Under the pieces are notes generated by a model that saw only the letters and a program-made list of their open reading frames with translations, searched no databases and had not been told where the DNA came from. A stretch of 64,000 bases of DNA from Halobacillus litoralis (GTDB lineage: Bacteria > Bacillota > Bacilli > Bacillales > Halobacillaceae), in NCBI RefSeq assembly GCF_020171725.1, contig NZ_JAIVAJ010000004.1:124001-188000 (forward strand), in the 5' to 3' direction. Shown here piece by piece: positions 44,527 through 52,285 of the stretch. Both the position numbers and the translations under genes were made by a program. How positions within the stretch are numbered: the first letter of the stretch is position 1; each line of letters opens with the position of its first letter.

Positions 44527-45309
44527 ATGCGTCAGGAACAGGCTGTGAAGAAATTAGTAGATCAATTGAAACAAGACCCTGGAGTGCGAAGTATATTCTT
44601 GAAGGGATCGATGGGCAGGAACGAACACGATGAACATTCCGATATCGACTTGTATTGTCTCGTGAAGAAGGAAGAGGAGGAAGCGTTTCTTTCCCGTCGA
44701 AGAGGTCACCTTGAGGCCTACAAGGACATCATGTTTTACGATGATATCTTCATTATTGCGCCGCAAATCATCGCCGTTTATGAGGACTGGCTCCACGTGG
44801 ACCTTTTCACGGTGACGGAAGAGACGTTTCAGAATAAAGATTACTTTACCGTGCTGTATGACCCTGATAACGTGATGGATCGGTATCAGAAAACCGACAA
44901 ACTCACGCTTTCAGAAGCGGAATTCAAAGACCATGTCATCGATGTCGCGTGGTTTTTGTTCCAATATAAGAAATCGATGGAGCGGGGGAATCCGACTTGG
45001 TCACCGGAGATGCTGCGTCATGTGATGCTGCATCTATCGAATGTCATGCTGTACGGGTATGCCAGGGACCGTTCCCGACTCGGGTTGAAGGCTGTACATA
45101 CGCATCTGCCTGAGGAAAAAAAGCAGAAGATCGGGTCCATTTGTGAGGAGATCACCCCGTCTAATCATAAAAACGCCGTTCAGAACATCGTCTCTTTATT
45201 GAAATCCGAGATCAACTGGATCGAAGAAATGGTGGAGGAGGACGGGCAGACGATTCCTTTTCTAAAGAAAATGATGGAGACCATGTCGCCTGAAAAAATA
45301 GAATACTAA
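44527..45309 (+). CDS. Nucleotidyltransferase-domain protein
   Basis: 260 residues. Pol-beta-type motif FLKGSMGRNEHDEHSDIDLY near residues 25-45 supplies the catalytic carboxylates, and a helical C-terminal domain follows. The ATG at 44527 is preceded by AAAGGTGAGGTGG; the open frame upstream has no ribosome site. Substrate unknown. Not closely similar to the other nucleotidyltransferase at 27869-28711. Confidence 0.84.
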   Translation: MRQEQAVKKLVDQLKQDPGVRSIFLKGSMGRNEHDEHSDIDLYCLVKKEEEEAFLSRRRGHLEAYKDIMFYDDIFIIAPQIIAVYEDWLHVDLFTVTEETFQNKDYFTVLYDPDNVMDRYQKTDKLTLSEAEFKDHVIDVAWFLFQYKKSMERGNPTWSPEMLRHVMLHLSNVMLYGYARDRSRLGLKAVHTHLPEEKKQKIGSICEEITPSNHKNAVQNIVSLLKSEINWIEEMVEEDGQTIPFLKKMMETMSPEKIEY

Positions 45310-45333
45310 AGGGTTACGAGAGGAGAAGATTGA

Positions 45334-45867
45334 ATGTTTACTTATACAATCAACCAGGAAACAGAACTTCGTTTACTTGAAGTCAGACACGCAGAGGAGC
45401 TGTTCCAGCTGACGGATTCCTCAAGAGAAAGCTTGCGCAAATGGCTGCCTTGGATTGATTATACGAAGACAGCGGAAGATTCAAAAGGATTCATTGAAGG
45501 GACGCTGAAGCAGTTCAGCAGCAACGACGGCTTTCAGGCGGGCATCTGGTACAAAGGGGAACTCGCAGGCGTCGTAGGCTTGCATAAAATTGACTGGTCC
45601 AATCGTTCCACCTCGATCGGGTACTGGCTGGGCGACGCTTTTCAAGGAAAAGGTCTGATGACACAGGCATGCCAAGCCGTCATCGACTATTGCTTCCACG
45701 AACTGAAGCTGAAGCGGATTGAAATAAGGGCGGCAACGGGGAACGATAAAAGCCTAGCGATTCCAACCAGGTTGGGATTCAAGAAGGAAGGGTGTCTGGA
45801 GAAATCTGAATTGCTCTATGGAGAGTATGTCGATCATATTGTGTTTGGATTGATTAATGAATCCTGA
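45334..45867 (+). CDS. GNAT acetyltransferase, RimL-type (ribosomal-protein-serine acetyltransferase-like)
   Basis: 177 residues with LRKWLPWIDYTKT near the N-terminus, SIGYWLGDAFQGKGLMTQA (acetyl-CoA binding) and NDKSLAIPTRLGFKKEG, the pattern of Bacillus YdaF/RimL-type proteins. Ribosome site GAGGAG, 24 bp after the preceding gene. Acceptor not assignable. Confidence 0.9.
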   Translation: MFTYTINQETELRLLEVRHAEELFQLTDSSRESLRKWLPWIDYTKTAEDSKGFIEGTLKQFSSNDGFQAGIWYKGELAGVVGLHKIDWSNRSTSIGYWLGDAFQGKGLMTQACQAVIDYCFHELKLKRIEIRAATGNDKSLAIPTRLGFKKEGCLEKSELLYGEYVDHIVFGLINES

Positions 45868-45939
45868 ATCCGATTCCTTTTACAAGGTGAAACGTACACC
45901 GTCATCCAACCGTATAAGAGGAAGAAAAGGAGGGAGCCT

Positions 45940-46479
45940 ATGCTTCACACATTCTCAATGACAGGCATACTCATCCTGTTGGGGGCTGTCACCCTCGCAG
46001 TATTGCTTTTAAAAAAAATGAAGCATCGATATACGAAAATCGCGCTCGCACTCGTGGCGGTCGCTTTTCTGTTTTTCGGTCTCATAACGATCAACAAGCC
46101 ACTTGAGAGCTTCGGCCATTCTTTCAATGGAGATCATCCGACGATCATCGTCGCCACCATCGATAACGTTGGCTATACCAACTTGACGCTGCGCGACATC
46201 ACCGTGAATGAAGGGGATCGACCGAAGGAGGTCCGTCTTCTTACAAGTACGGCCAACGCTTATCCCAATGTTGCGGATTGGGAGAATCGAGCGGAAGGTG
46301 TGCAAGATGTCCAGTTTGAAGCGTATCAAGGACAAACGATTCCGCGGACGCCTGAAAAGTACTATTCCATCGGTATCGAACATGACCAGCCGATAGAAAA
46401 GGTTAACGTGACTTATACATATCTCGGATTACCGTTTGAACAAGTCATCGAACATGGTGAAGCCTGGGGGAACTCGTAA
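45940..46479 (+). CDS. Membrane-anchored hypothetical protein
   Basis: 179 residues: two N-terminal hydrophobic segments (7-24, 33-50), then an extracytoplasmic beta-rich domain (TIIVATIDNVGYTNLTLRDI..). Ribosome site AAAGGAGGGAG. Next gene follows after 8 bp, so probably one operon. No family recognised. Confidence 0.72.
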   Translation: MLHTFSMTGILILLGAVTLAVLLLKKMKHRYTKIALALVAVAFLFFGLITINKPLESFGHSFNGDHPTIIVATIDNVGYTNLTLRDITVNEGDRPKEVRLLTSTANAYPNVADWENRAEGVQDVQFEAYQGQTIPRTPEKYYSIGIEHDQPIEKVNVTYTYLGLPFEQVIEHGEAWGNS

Positions 46480-46487
46480 AGGAGCGG

Positions 46488-46799
46488 ATGAAAGTGAAGA
46501 TCATAAGAGCCGTGTTTTGGACCAACATCGTCCTCAGTGGAATCGTAATTGTGTTCTTTGCGTACTGGTTTGCGACAGGTTTTATATCAGAAATGCCGGA
46601 AGATACAGGGATTGTCGCTCCAGAGTTTTTCGCTTTTATTCCCGGGTGGCTCATAGCGTCCGGATTGTGCGTGTTACTCATGCATAAGGGAGGTCACGAA
46701 AAGGATCCAGCCTTTGGAATCCTCTTCTTCTCCATTTTCCTAACCTGGCTTTCCCCATTCTTCGGCATGATTTTTCTCAATATCATAGGACTTTTATAA
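46488..46799 (+). CDS. Membrane protein
   Basis: 103 residues, three hydrophobic segments (10-32, 47-64, 74-100). The ATG at 46488 is close to AAAGGAG; a GTG at 46494 is a possible start. Co-transcribed with the preceding gene. Function unknown. Confidence 0.68.
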   Translation: MKVKIIRAVFWTNIVLSGIVIVFFAYWFATGFISEMPEDTGIVAPEFFAFIPGWLIASGLCVLLMHKGGHEKDPAFGILFFSIFLTWLSPFFGMIFLNIIGLL

Positions 46800-46818
46800 A
46801 ACGGAGGGTTACATACAA

Positions 46819-47013
46819 ATGAAGAATGAAAAGAAACGAAGCGCCGGGCTGACCCAGATCAGTGTCATAGGCGGTGGCGCAGCGGGTTGGGGAATCAACC
46901 TCGGCCTCGGCTATATCGCCGACATGGATCTGACGCACCTGTACGGAATCTCGATTTTACTTGGGGTTATTGTGGGGTTGTTATGGGATATTGCGGATAA
47001 GTTGAATGATTAG
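46819..47013 (+). CDS. Small two-helix membrane protein
   Basis: 64 residues with a glycine-rich first helix (SVIGGGAAGWGINLGLGYIAD) and a second hydrophobic helix, loosely reminiscent of AtpZ-type proteins but not assignable. Ribosome site GGAGGG, 19 bp after the preceding gene. Confidence 0.65.
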   Translation: MKNEKKRSAGLTQISVIGGGAAGWGINLGLGYIADMDLTHLYGISILLGVIVGLLWDIADKLND

Positions 47014-47188
47014 CATTTCGGTGGTTATATTTATACATTTATCTCGAAGACAAGTGTTCAAGATTTGGGCAGGTTTGTGGAAGACTCAGTTTCGAGGTAA
47101 TTTCAAGCATGGATTGTAATTTGGTAAGAGGATTGCTACTCTTTATGTTGAATGTAAAATTTATGTAGTTTCGTTGGGAGGGTGAAAG

Positions 47189-47464
47189 ATGGAAGAAGAT
47201 TGGACTACATTTTCCCCATTAGGATTAGTGATTAAATATGATTATGTGAAGATTGATGTTCCGAACAACTATGGTGAAGTGAATATAGTAGACCTAAGAA
47301 ATGAAAAAGTATTATTGCAGCTGTTCATTAATTTAAAAGAGGATGTAGTAGAGAAAAAAGGTTCATTGGAAAATTACGATATGGATGAAGAGGCTACTAT
47401 TTCAGAGATTAAAGGTAATGTTGAATACTTTATTAGTAAGGGGATAACGAATCCTTTTAATTAA
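47189..47464 (+). CDS. Small cytoplasmic protein, AT-rich gene
   Basis: 91 residues, no membrane segment, mixed alpha/beta and acidic. The gene is clearly more AT-rich than its surroundings, which suggests separate acquisition. Ribosome site GGGAGGG. No family recognised; the pattern of a single small soluble protein is also seen for immunity proteins, but nothing here supports that directly. Confidence 0.65.
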   Translation: MEEDWTTFSPLGLVIKYDYVKIDVPNNYGEVNIVDLRNEKVLLQLFINLKEDVVEKKGSLENYDMDEEATISEIKGNVEYFISKGITNPFN

Positions 47465-47539
47465 ATGTGCTCTTTTCTTATTCAGGATAAGGGGGCAAAT
47501 ATTGAACAAAGAGTTGTCGATACGGCAGCTTTTGAAAAA

Positions 47540-47585
47540 GGGGACGGTTCTCTTGTTCCAGTTGTGGAACAAGAGAACCGTCCCC
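47540..47585 (+). repeat. Palindromic REP-like element, copy 4 (TTCC type)
   Basis: Perfect 20-bp arms, 6-base loop. 3' flank TCTGTTTCAT, the best representative of the flank consensus. Confidence 0.95.
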
Positions 47586-47605
47586 TCTGTTTCATTGGAA
47601 GAAGG

Positions 47606-47641
47606 AAAAAGAACCGGACCTACTTTGTTCGGTTCTTTTTA
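47606..47641 (+). terminator. Terminator after palindromic copy 4
   Basis: The 11-bp stem AAAAAGAACCG/CGGTTCTTTTT has a T-rich tail. Confidence 0.78.
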
Positions 47642-47696
47642 AAATTTTTGTAAGATATCTGGGTGAATCGCGTCTTATAGGTGAGGAGGTGAGAGA

Positions 47697-48182
47697 GTGA
47701 CACAGCTTGAGGATATTTATCACACATACTTCAAAGATGTATTTCTGTATGTCTATAGTTTATCGGGCGATAAGAATATCGCTGAAGATATCACGTCGGA
47801 AACGTTTATGAAGGCATTATCATCGTTGGATAGTTTCAAAGGGGATAGTGACATCCGTGTTTGGTTATGCCAAATTGCCAAAAACAGTTATTACTCTCAT
47901 TTGCGCAAGAAAAAAAGCTTTGTAGATCTTGACTCGGTTCAAGAGCCAGCGAGTGGAGACGATGTCGAACAGGAAATCGCCACTTCAGAAGCGTCTGTGA
48001 AGATACATGAAGTGATCCAGCATTTAAAAGAGCCATACAAGAAAGTCTTTTCGCTCCGTGTATTTGGAGAACTGTCGTTCAAGCAGATTGGCAAACTGTA
48101 TGCTAAAAGTGATAACTGGGCTTGTGTTACTTATCACCGCGCTAGAGAAAAGATCAAAGCGCGATTGGGGGATTATCGATGA
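47697..48182 (+). CDS. ECF-type RNA polymerase sigma factor
   Basis: 161 residues. Region 2 (about 8-75: HTYFKDVFLYVYSLSGDKNIAEDITSETFMKAL) and region 4 (about 100-158: LKEPYKKVFSLRVFGELSFKQIGKLY). GTG start after GAGGAGGTG. It overlaps the downstream anti-sigma gene by four bases, so it is presumably held inactive by that membrane protein until a signal is received. No close match to a named Bacillus sigma factor that I can state. Confidence 0.92.
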   Translation: MTQLEDIYHTYFKDVFLYVYSLSGDKNIAEDITSETFMKALSSLDSFKGDSDIRVWLCQIAKNSYYSHLRKKKSFVDLDSVQEPASGDDVEQEIATSEASVKIHEVIQHLKEPYKKVFSLRVFGELSFKQIGKLYAKSDNWACVTYHRAREKIKARLGDYR

Positions 48183-49069
48183 AAATCAGCTGTCATGTGA
48201 TCAGGGATTTACTGCCGTTATATGCCGAGGATATGGCAAGTCAAGACACGAGAGATCTAGTTGAAGAACACATCGTTTATTGTGAAAACTGTAAAAAACA
48301 ACTTGAAGAAATGAGGACGGTTGAAGCACCGCCGGTCGATACCGATATCGCTCCCTTAAGAAACATACAACAGACATTGCGAAGGAAAAAGCTGCAGACG
48401 ATTCTTTTTTCAGTCATGGTCACCTTGGTTTTGGCAGTGGTCACCATCGCTTATCTGACAACGCCAGCCTACATTCCTTATAATGAAGATGCGGTTTCAA
48501 TCATTGAAAAGGATGACGGCACTGTCCTTTTGAATTTCAGTGAAGAAGTCGCTGGATACAATGTAACCGAATATCCAAAAGAAGACGATTCAGGTTCTGT
48601 CTATGATATCACGACATGGGAAACAATCTGGGACCAGAATATAAGCCAAAGCAACCTGGAAAATACGGTCTTAAACCCGAATGGAGAAACGGTCGATGCC
48701 ATCTATTATTACAATACCGATGGAAGTGAAGACACCTTAATTTATGGAGATTCAGTAACGGATGGTTCTGTGGTGACGTTACCTAGACTCGTTTTAAGCT
48801 ACTACCTGTTGTTCGCTATAGCATTTTCACTGATTTGTGGAATCGGATGGATCCTATTCCGTAAGAACGAAAAAATAAGAAGTGGACTGGAAAAAGTGAT
48901 TTTATTGCCGATCTCCTATGTGTTGGCGCACTTCCTTATAAAAGGCCTTCACCCTTCTACTTACCTGGCTGGTCGAGACGTTTATTTAATATTACTCGTC
49001 GCCATTTCATTATATTTTGCATTGTTGGCTGGAAGGAACATTTTGAAAAAATCATTGAAAAGCGCGTAA
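48179..49069 (+). CDS. Zinc-finger (ZAS-type) membrane anti-sigma factor
   Basis: 296 residues. The N-terminal anti-sigma domain has the zinc motif HIVYCENC with an upstream CHVIRDLLPLYAED. A transmembrane segment at about 75-95 follows, then an extracytoplasmic domain and two or three C-terminal hydrophobic segments. Start overlaps the sigma gene stop (ATGA). Palindromic copy 5 begins two bases after the stop. Confidence 0.88.
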   Translation: MKISCHVIRDLLPLYAEDMASQDTRDLVEEHIVYCENCKKQLEEMRTVEAPPVDTDIAPLRNIQQTLRRKKLQTILFSVMVTLVLAVVTIAYLTTPAYIPYNEDAVSIIEKDDGTVLLNFSEEVAGYNVTEYPKEDDSGSVYDITTWETIWDQNISQSNLENTVLNPNGETVDAIYYYNTDGSEDTLIYGDSVTDGSVVTLPRLVLSYYLLFAIAFSLICGIGWILFRKNEKIRSGLEKVILLPISYVLAHFLIKGLHPSTYLAGRDVYLILLVAISLYFALLAGRNILKKSLKSA

Positions 49070-49071
49070 CA

Positions 49072-49120
49072 AAGGGGACGGTTCTCTTGTTTCGATTATG
49101 AAACAAGAGAACCGTCCCTT
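49072..49120 (+). repeat. Palindromic REP-like element, copy 5 (TTTC type)
   Basis: Arms AAGGGGACGGTTCTCTTGTTT.. in effect, with loop GATTAT. Both arms read TTTC/GAAA at the loop end. 3' flank CTGTTTCAT. Confidence 0.93.
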
Positions 49121-49298
49121 CTGTTTCATAAATCCCTTGTTTTTTCAGAATAAAAGAAATTTTATGTATTTTTGGAAACGCCTTCATTTGAATCGATAAT
49201 GATTTATACTAAAAAAACGACAGCAATCGACAATAACGCATGAGCCATGAATATTCATTGCTGTTTTTACTTTTACAACATGTGAGGAGGCAATTGGA

Positions 49299-50819
49299 TT
49301 GGTGGAAAAACGTAAAGGAATGTTTCAAAAAGGATTGGATGCCATTGAATATGTAGGGAATAAGCTGCCCCATCCCATTACACTATTTGCGATCTTGGCA
49401 CTACTTGTTATACTGCTTTCTGCTATCATTTCCAGTTTTGGGCTGAGTGTAGAGCACCCTGGGGAAGAGGGGAAAATCGTTGAAATAAACAACCTGCTCA
49501 GTGCAGAAGGTATTGAATATATTTTCGCCAGTATGACGGATAACTTTATTGGATTTGCTCCTTTAGGGGTCGTTCTAGTGACAATGCTTGGGATAGGAGT
49601 AGCCGAAAGAACAGGACTGATTAGTGCATGCTTACGTGGTTTTGTGCAGTCCGTTCCAAAACCATTGATCACTTATGGCCTTGTATTTGCAGGGATCATG
49701 TCCAGTGTTGCTTCTGACGCTGGTTATGTCGTATTACCTCCACTTGGGGCTGTCATTTTTGCAGCACTTGGGCGTCACCCATTAGCGGGGCTTGCAGCTG
49801 CATTTGCGGGTGTTTCTGCAGGTTTCAGCGCAAACTTGTTTTTATCTGCGACAGACCCCTTATTAGGTGAGTTAACAATCGATGCTGCTGCAATCATTGA
49901 TCCTGCCTATGCGGAGGGTATGAACATAGCGATGAACTACTATTTCATCTTTGTTTCTGTATTCCTGCTGACACTTGTAGGGGGATTGGTCACAGAGAAG
50001 ATTGTCGAACCCCGTTTGGGACAATACAAAGGTGAATTCCGTGAAGATTTAAAGGGATTGGATGCTACAGAAAAGAAAGGTTTGAAATGGGCGGGGATTT
50101 CTCTCGCTGTATCAACCGTGCTTGTGGCTCTATTGATTCTTCCACCTGGAGCGCCTCTAAGGGGAGAAGATGGCGGGATTATCCAATCTCCGTTTATGAG
50201 TTCTCTGGTGCCAATCATCACCATTCTCTTCTTTATTCCTGGGTTGTTTTATGGCATCGCCGTCAAAGCGATTAAAAATGACAAAGATGTGGCAAACCAG
50301 CTTTCAGAGACAATGGCTTCCATGGGGATGTTTATTGTCCTTGCTTTTACTGCCGGACAGTTTGTAGCTTACTTTTCAGAAACGAATATGGGACTCGTCA
50401 TCGGTGTGTATGGCGCGGAATTATTAGAATCGGCCAACCTATCAGGGATTCCATTAATCATCAGCTTTATTTTAGTGGCCGCTACCATTAACTTGTTCAT
50501 AGGCAGTGCGTCTGCAAAATGGGCCATGATGGCTCCGATATTTGTACCGATCATGATGGAGTTGGGTTATTCCCCTGAATTAACACAGATGACCTATCGT
50601 GTAGCAGATTCTACGACAAATATCATAACGCCTCTCATGACGTACTTTGCTATCATTATTGCATTCGCTCAAAAGTACGATAAAAAAATGGGAATCGGGA
50701 CTCTCATCTCAGTTATGTTCCCTTATACGATCTTTTTCCTTGTATCTTGGACACTCATGTTAATTGTCTGGATGATGACGGGCATTGATTTAGGACCAGG
50801 CTCTCCCATCCACTATTAA
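49299..50819 (+). CDS. AbgT family transporter
   Basis: 506 residues, about 11-13 membrane segments, with the AbgT-type sequence ALLVILLSAIISSFG, SSVASDAGYVVLPPLGAVIFAALGRHP and the late motif STTNIITPLMTYF. The family includes p-aminobenzoyl-glutamate importers and sulfonamide exporters. The TTG at 49299 is eight bases after GAGGAGG; a GTG at 49302 is an alternative. Palindromic copy 6 begins six bases after the stop. Confidence 0.93.
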   Translation: MVEKRKGMFQKGLDAIEYVGNKLPHPITLFAILALLVILLSAIISSFGLSVEHPGEEGKIVEINNLLSAEGIEYIFASMTDNFIGFAPLGVVLVTMLGIGVAERTGLISACLRGFVQSVPKPLITYGLVFAGIMSSVASDAGYVVLPPLGAVIFAALGRHPLAGLAAAFAGVSAGFSANLFLSATDPLLGELTIDAAAIIDPAYAEGMNIAMNYYFIFVSVFLLTLVGGLVTEKIVEPRLGQYKGEFREDLKGLDATEKKGLKWAGISLAVSTVLVALLILPPGAPLRGEDGGIIQSPFMSSLVPIITILFFIPGLFYGIAVKAIKNDKDVANQLSETMASMGMFIVLAFTAGQFVAYFSETNMGLVIGVYGAELLESANLSGIPLIISFILVAATINLFIGSASAKWAMMAPIFVPIMMELGYSPELTQMTYRVADSTTNIITPLMTYFAIIIAFAQKYDKKMGIGTLISVMFPYTIFFLVSWTLMLIVWMMTGIDLGPGSPIHY

Positions 50820-50824
50820 AACAA

Positions 50825-50874
50825 AAGGGGACGGTTCTCTTGTTTCGGTTATGAAACAAGAGAACCGTCCCCTT
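50825..50874 (+). repeat. Palindromic REP-like element, copy 6 (TTTC type)
   Basis: Arms with TTTC/GAAA at the loop end, AAGGGG foot matched by CCCCTT. 3' flank CGTTTCAC. Confidence 0.95.
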
Positions 50875-50885
50875 CGTTTCACCAT

Positions 50886-51001
50886 AAAAAAAGACGCCCT
50901 ATAAAGGACGTCTTTGCGTATTGCGGCGAGAGACAGCACTCCACATTAGTGCATTGCCATAAAGGCGCGTCAATCTCGTCTTATGCAATTCAGCTCATCG
51001 C
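50886..51001 (-). ncRNA. Putative small RNA, about 115 nt
   Basis: On the minus strand, an extended -10 (TGCTATACT, + coordinates 51008-51016) starts a gene-free transcript. It contains a GCACTAATGTGGAGTGC hairpin and ends in a terminator (AAAGACGTCC..GGGCGTCTTT plus seven T's, 50886-50915). No open frame with a ribosome site lies inside. The -35 region is poor. The terminator also serves the AbgT gene on the plus strand. I cannot assign a known RNA family. Confidence 0.45.
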
Positions 51002-51059
51002 TAGACTAGTATAGCATAATGAAACGGTTATAGCTATTAGAAAAATTTCTTTCGTGAAA

Positions 51060-51105
51060 AGGGGGAAGGCTCTTGCTTCAATTTTGGAACAAGAGAACCG
51101 TCCCC
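51060..51105 (+). repeat. Palindromic REP-like element, copy 7 (degenerate left arm)
   Basis: The right arm GGAACAAGAGAACCGTCCCC is intact; the left arm (GGGGGAAGGCTCTTGCTTC) has several changes. The 3' flank CCACTGTTTCC occurs twice in tandem. Confidence 0.88.
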
Positions 51106-51266
51106 ACTGTTTCCCCACTGTTTCCCGCCACATCAACACTTTCCACCACCCCGCAAAAAAAATAAAAAAACTTTCCGGTTTTGTGACACCCAAATGGCTG
51201 TTTTTAACGATTATAAGAGTAAAGGACTTTTTTTATTGTCCAAATACCCCGAAAGAAGGAATTCAC

Positions 51267-51956
51267 ATGAACTATATCAAAGCGATCAACTCCTTTTACG
51301 ACCACCAGGAATTCAATCCTCTGTCCGCCCACGCCATCAACCTTTGGCACGGACTGATGCACGTCAACAACAAATCCCGCTGGAAGGAAGAATTCTGCGT
51401 CTCCATGACCGTCCTCTGTATGAAAACCGGCATCAGTGAATCGAGCGCCCGGAAAGCGCGCAAGGAATTGGTCGAAAAAGGCTACATCACGTTCACCTCA
51501 CGAGAAGGAAATCAGGCTCCTCTGTATCAGATCATTCCCCTGTACGAAGAAGAGCAGAACGACACCCCAATCGGCAGTTCGAACGACAAACCGAACGGCA
51601 ACTCGAACGGCAGTTGGAACACATTAAGTAAACAAAACGAAACGAAAGAAAACGAAACAGATGATGACGCGCGACCTTCGAATGCTCATACGTTTTATGA
51701 ATCCAATATCGGCTCGCTGTCGCCATACATTGCCGAGCAGGTGACCCAGTGGTGTGACGAGTTGTCAGAGGACCTCGTGATCGAGGCACTGAAGCGGTCG
51801 GTCCAGAACAACAAACCGTTCTTCCGCTATGCCGAAGCGATACTCAAGCAGTGGCAGCGCGAAGGTGTCCGCTCGATCCACGACACCCGGAAACCAGACA
51901 GGAAACCGCCGAAGGAGAACCTGTTCGATAAGCTCAGGAAGGAGGTGCAGGCATGA
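51267..51956 (+). CDS. DnaD-like phage replication protein
   Basis: 229 residues. The N-terminal winged helix (SMTVLCMKTGISESSARKAR) is like phage replication initiators. A Gln/Asn/Ser-rich linker follows, then a DnaD-type C-terminal domain (FYESNIGSLSPYIAEQVTQWCDE..; KPFFRYAEAILKQW). The ATG at 51267 is preceded by GAAGGAA; the frame is open back into palindromic copy 7, which is rejected. First gene of a three-gene module with the loader and helicase; probably binds the origin and recruits them. Confidence 0.86.
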   Translation: MNYIKAINSFYDHQEFNPLSAHAINLWHGLMHVNNKSRWKEEFCVSMTVLCMKTGISESSARKARKELVEKGYITFTSREGNQAPLYQIIPLYEEEQNDTPIGSSNDKPNGNSNGSWNTLSKQNETKENETDDDARPSNAHTFYESNIGSLSPYIAEQVTQWCDELSEDLVIEALKRSVQNNKPFFRYAEAILKQWQREGVRSIHDTRKPDRKPPKENLFDKLRKEVQA

Positions 51957-52285
51957 ACAAGAACGAAGCCATCGAAGTGCTCGAGACCATCACCGAGCTC
52001 TATCCCCGCAAATTCGAAATCACCGAACGCGTTGCCAAGATGCTCATCCCGAAGCTGCTTGAAATGGACTACAGCGGCGTCATGAACAAGCTCTCAGACT
52101 TCGCCGTCAAAAGCCCATTCCCGCCCACCATCGCAGAGATCGCCGTATACGAGCCCGAAGCGAACAAGCACCTCGACCAGATGAAAGCCTGGGAAGCGGA
52201 AGCGGCAGACGTCTCGGATGAAGTCCGCTCTATTTTTCTAAAAAAATTGAATGCGCTCGCGAAGGGGAAGACCGATGAATCCTAA
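51953..52285 (+). CDS. Phage-type helicase loader (G39P-like)
   Basis: 110 residues. The pattern EAIEVLETITELYPRKFEITE..FPPTIAEIAVYEP matches the loader/inhibitor family of SPP1 G39P, which delivers the replicative helicase to origin-bound initiator. It overlaps the DnaD-like gene by four bases (ATGA) and the helicase gene by 11 bases. Confidence 0.85.
   Translation: MNKNEAIEVLETITELYPRKFEITERVAKMLIPKLLEMDYSGVMNKLSDFAVKSPFPPTIAEIAVYEPEANKHLDQMKAWEAEAADVSDEVRSIFLKKLNALAKGKTDES

Noticed and set aside
51054..51266. N-terminal extension of the DnaD-like protein back to 51054
   Set aside because: The extension runs through palindromic copy 7 and has no ribosome site; the ATG at 51267 has one and gives the normal domain start.
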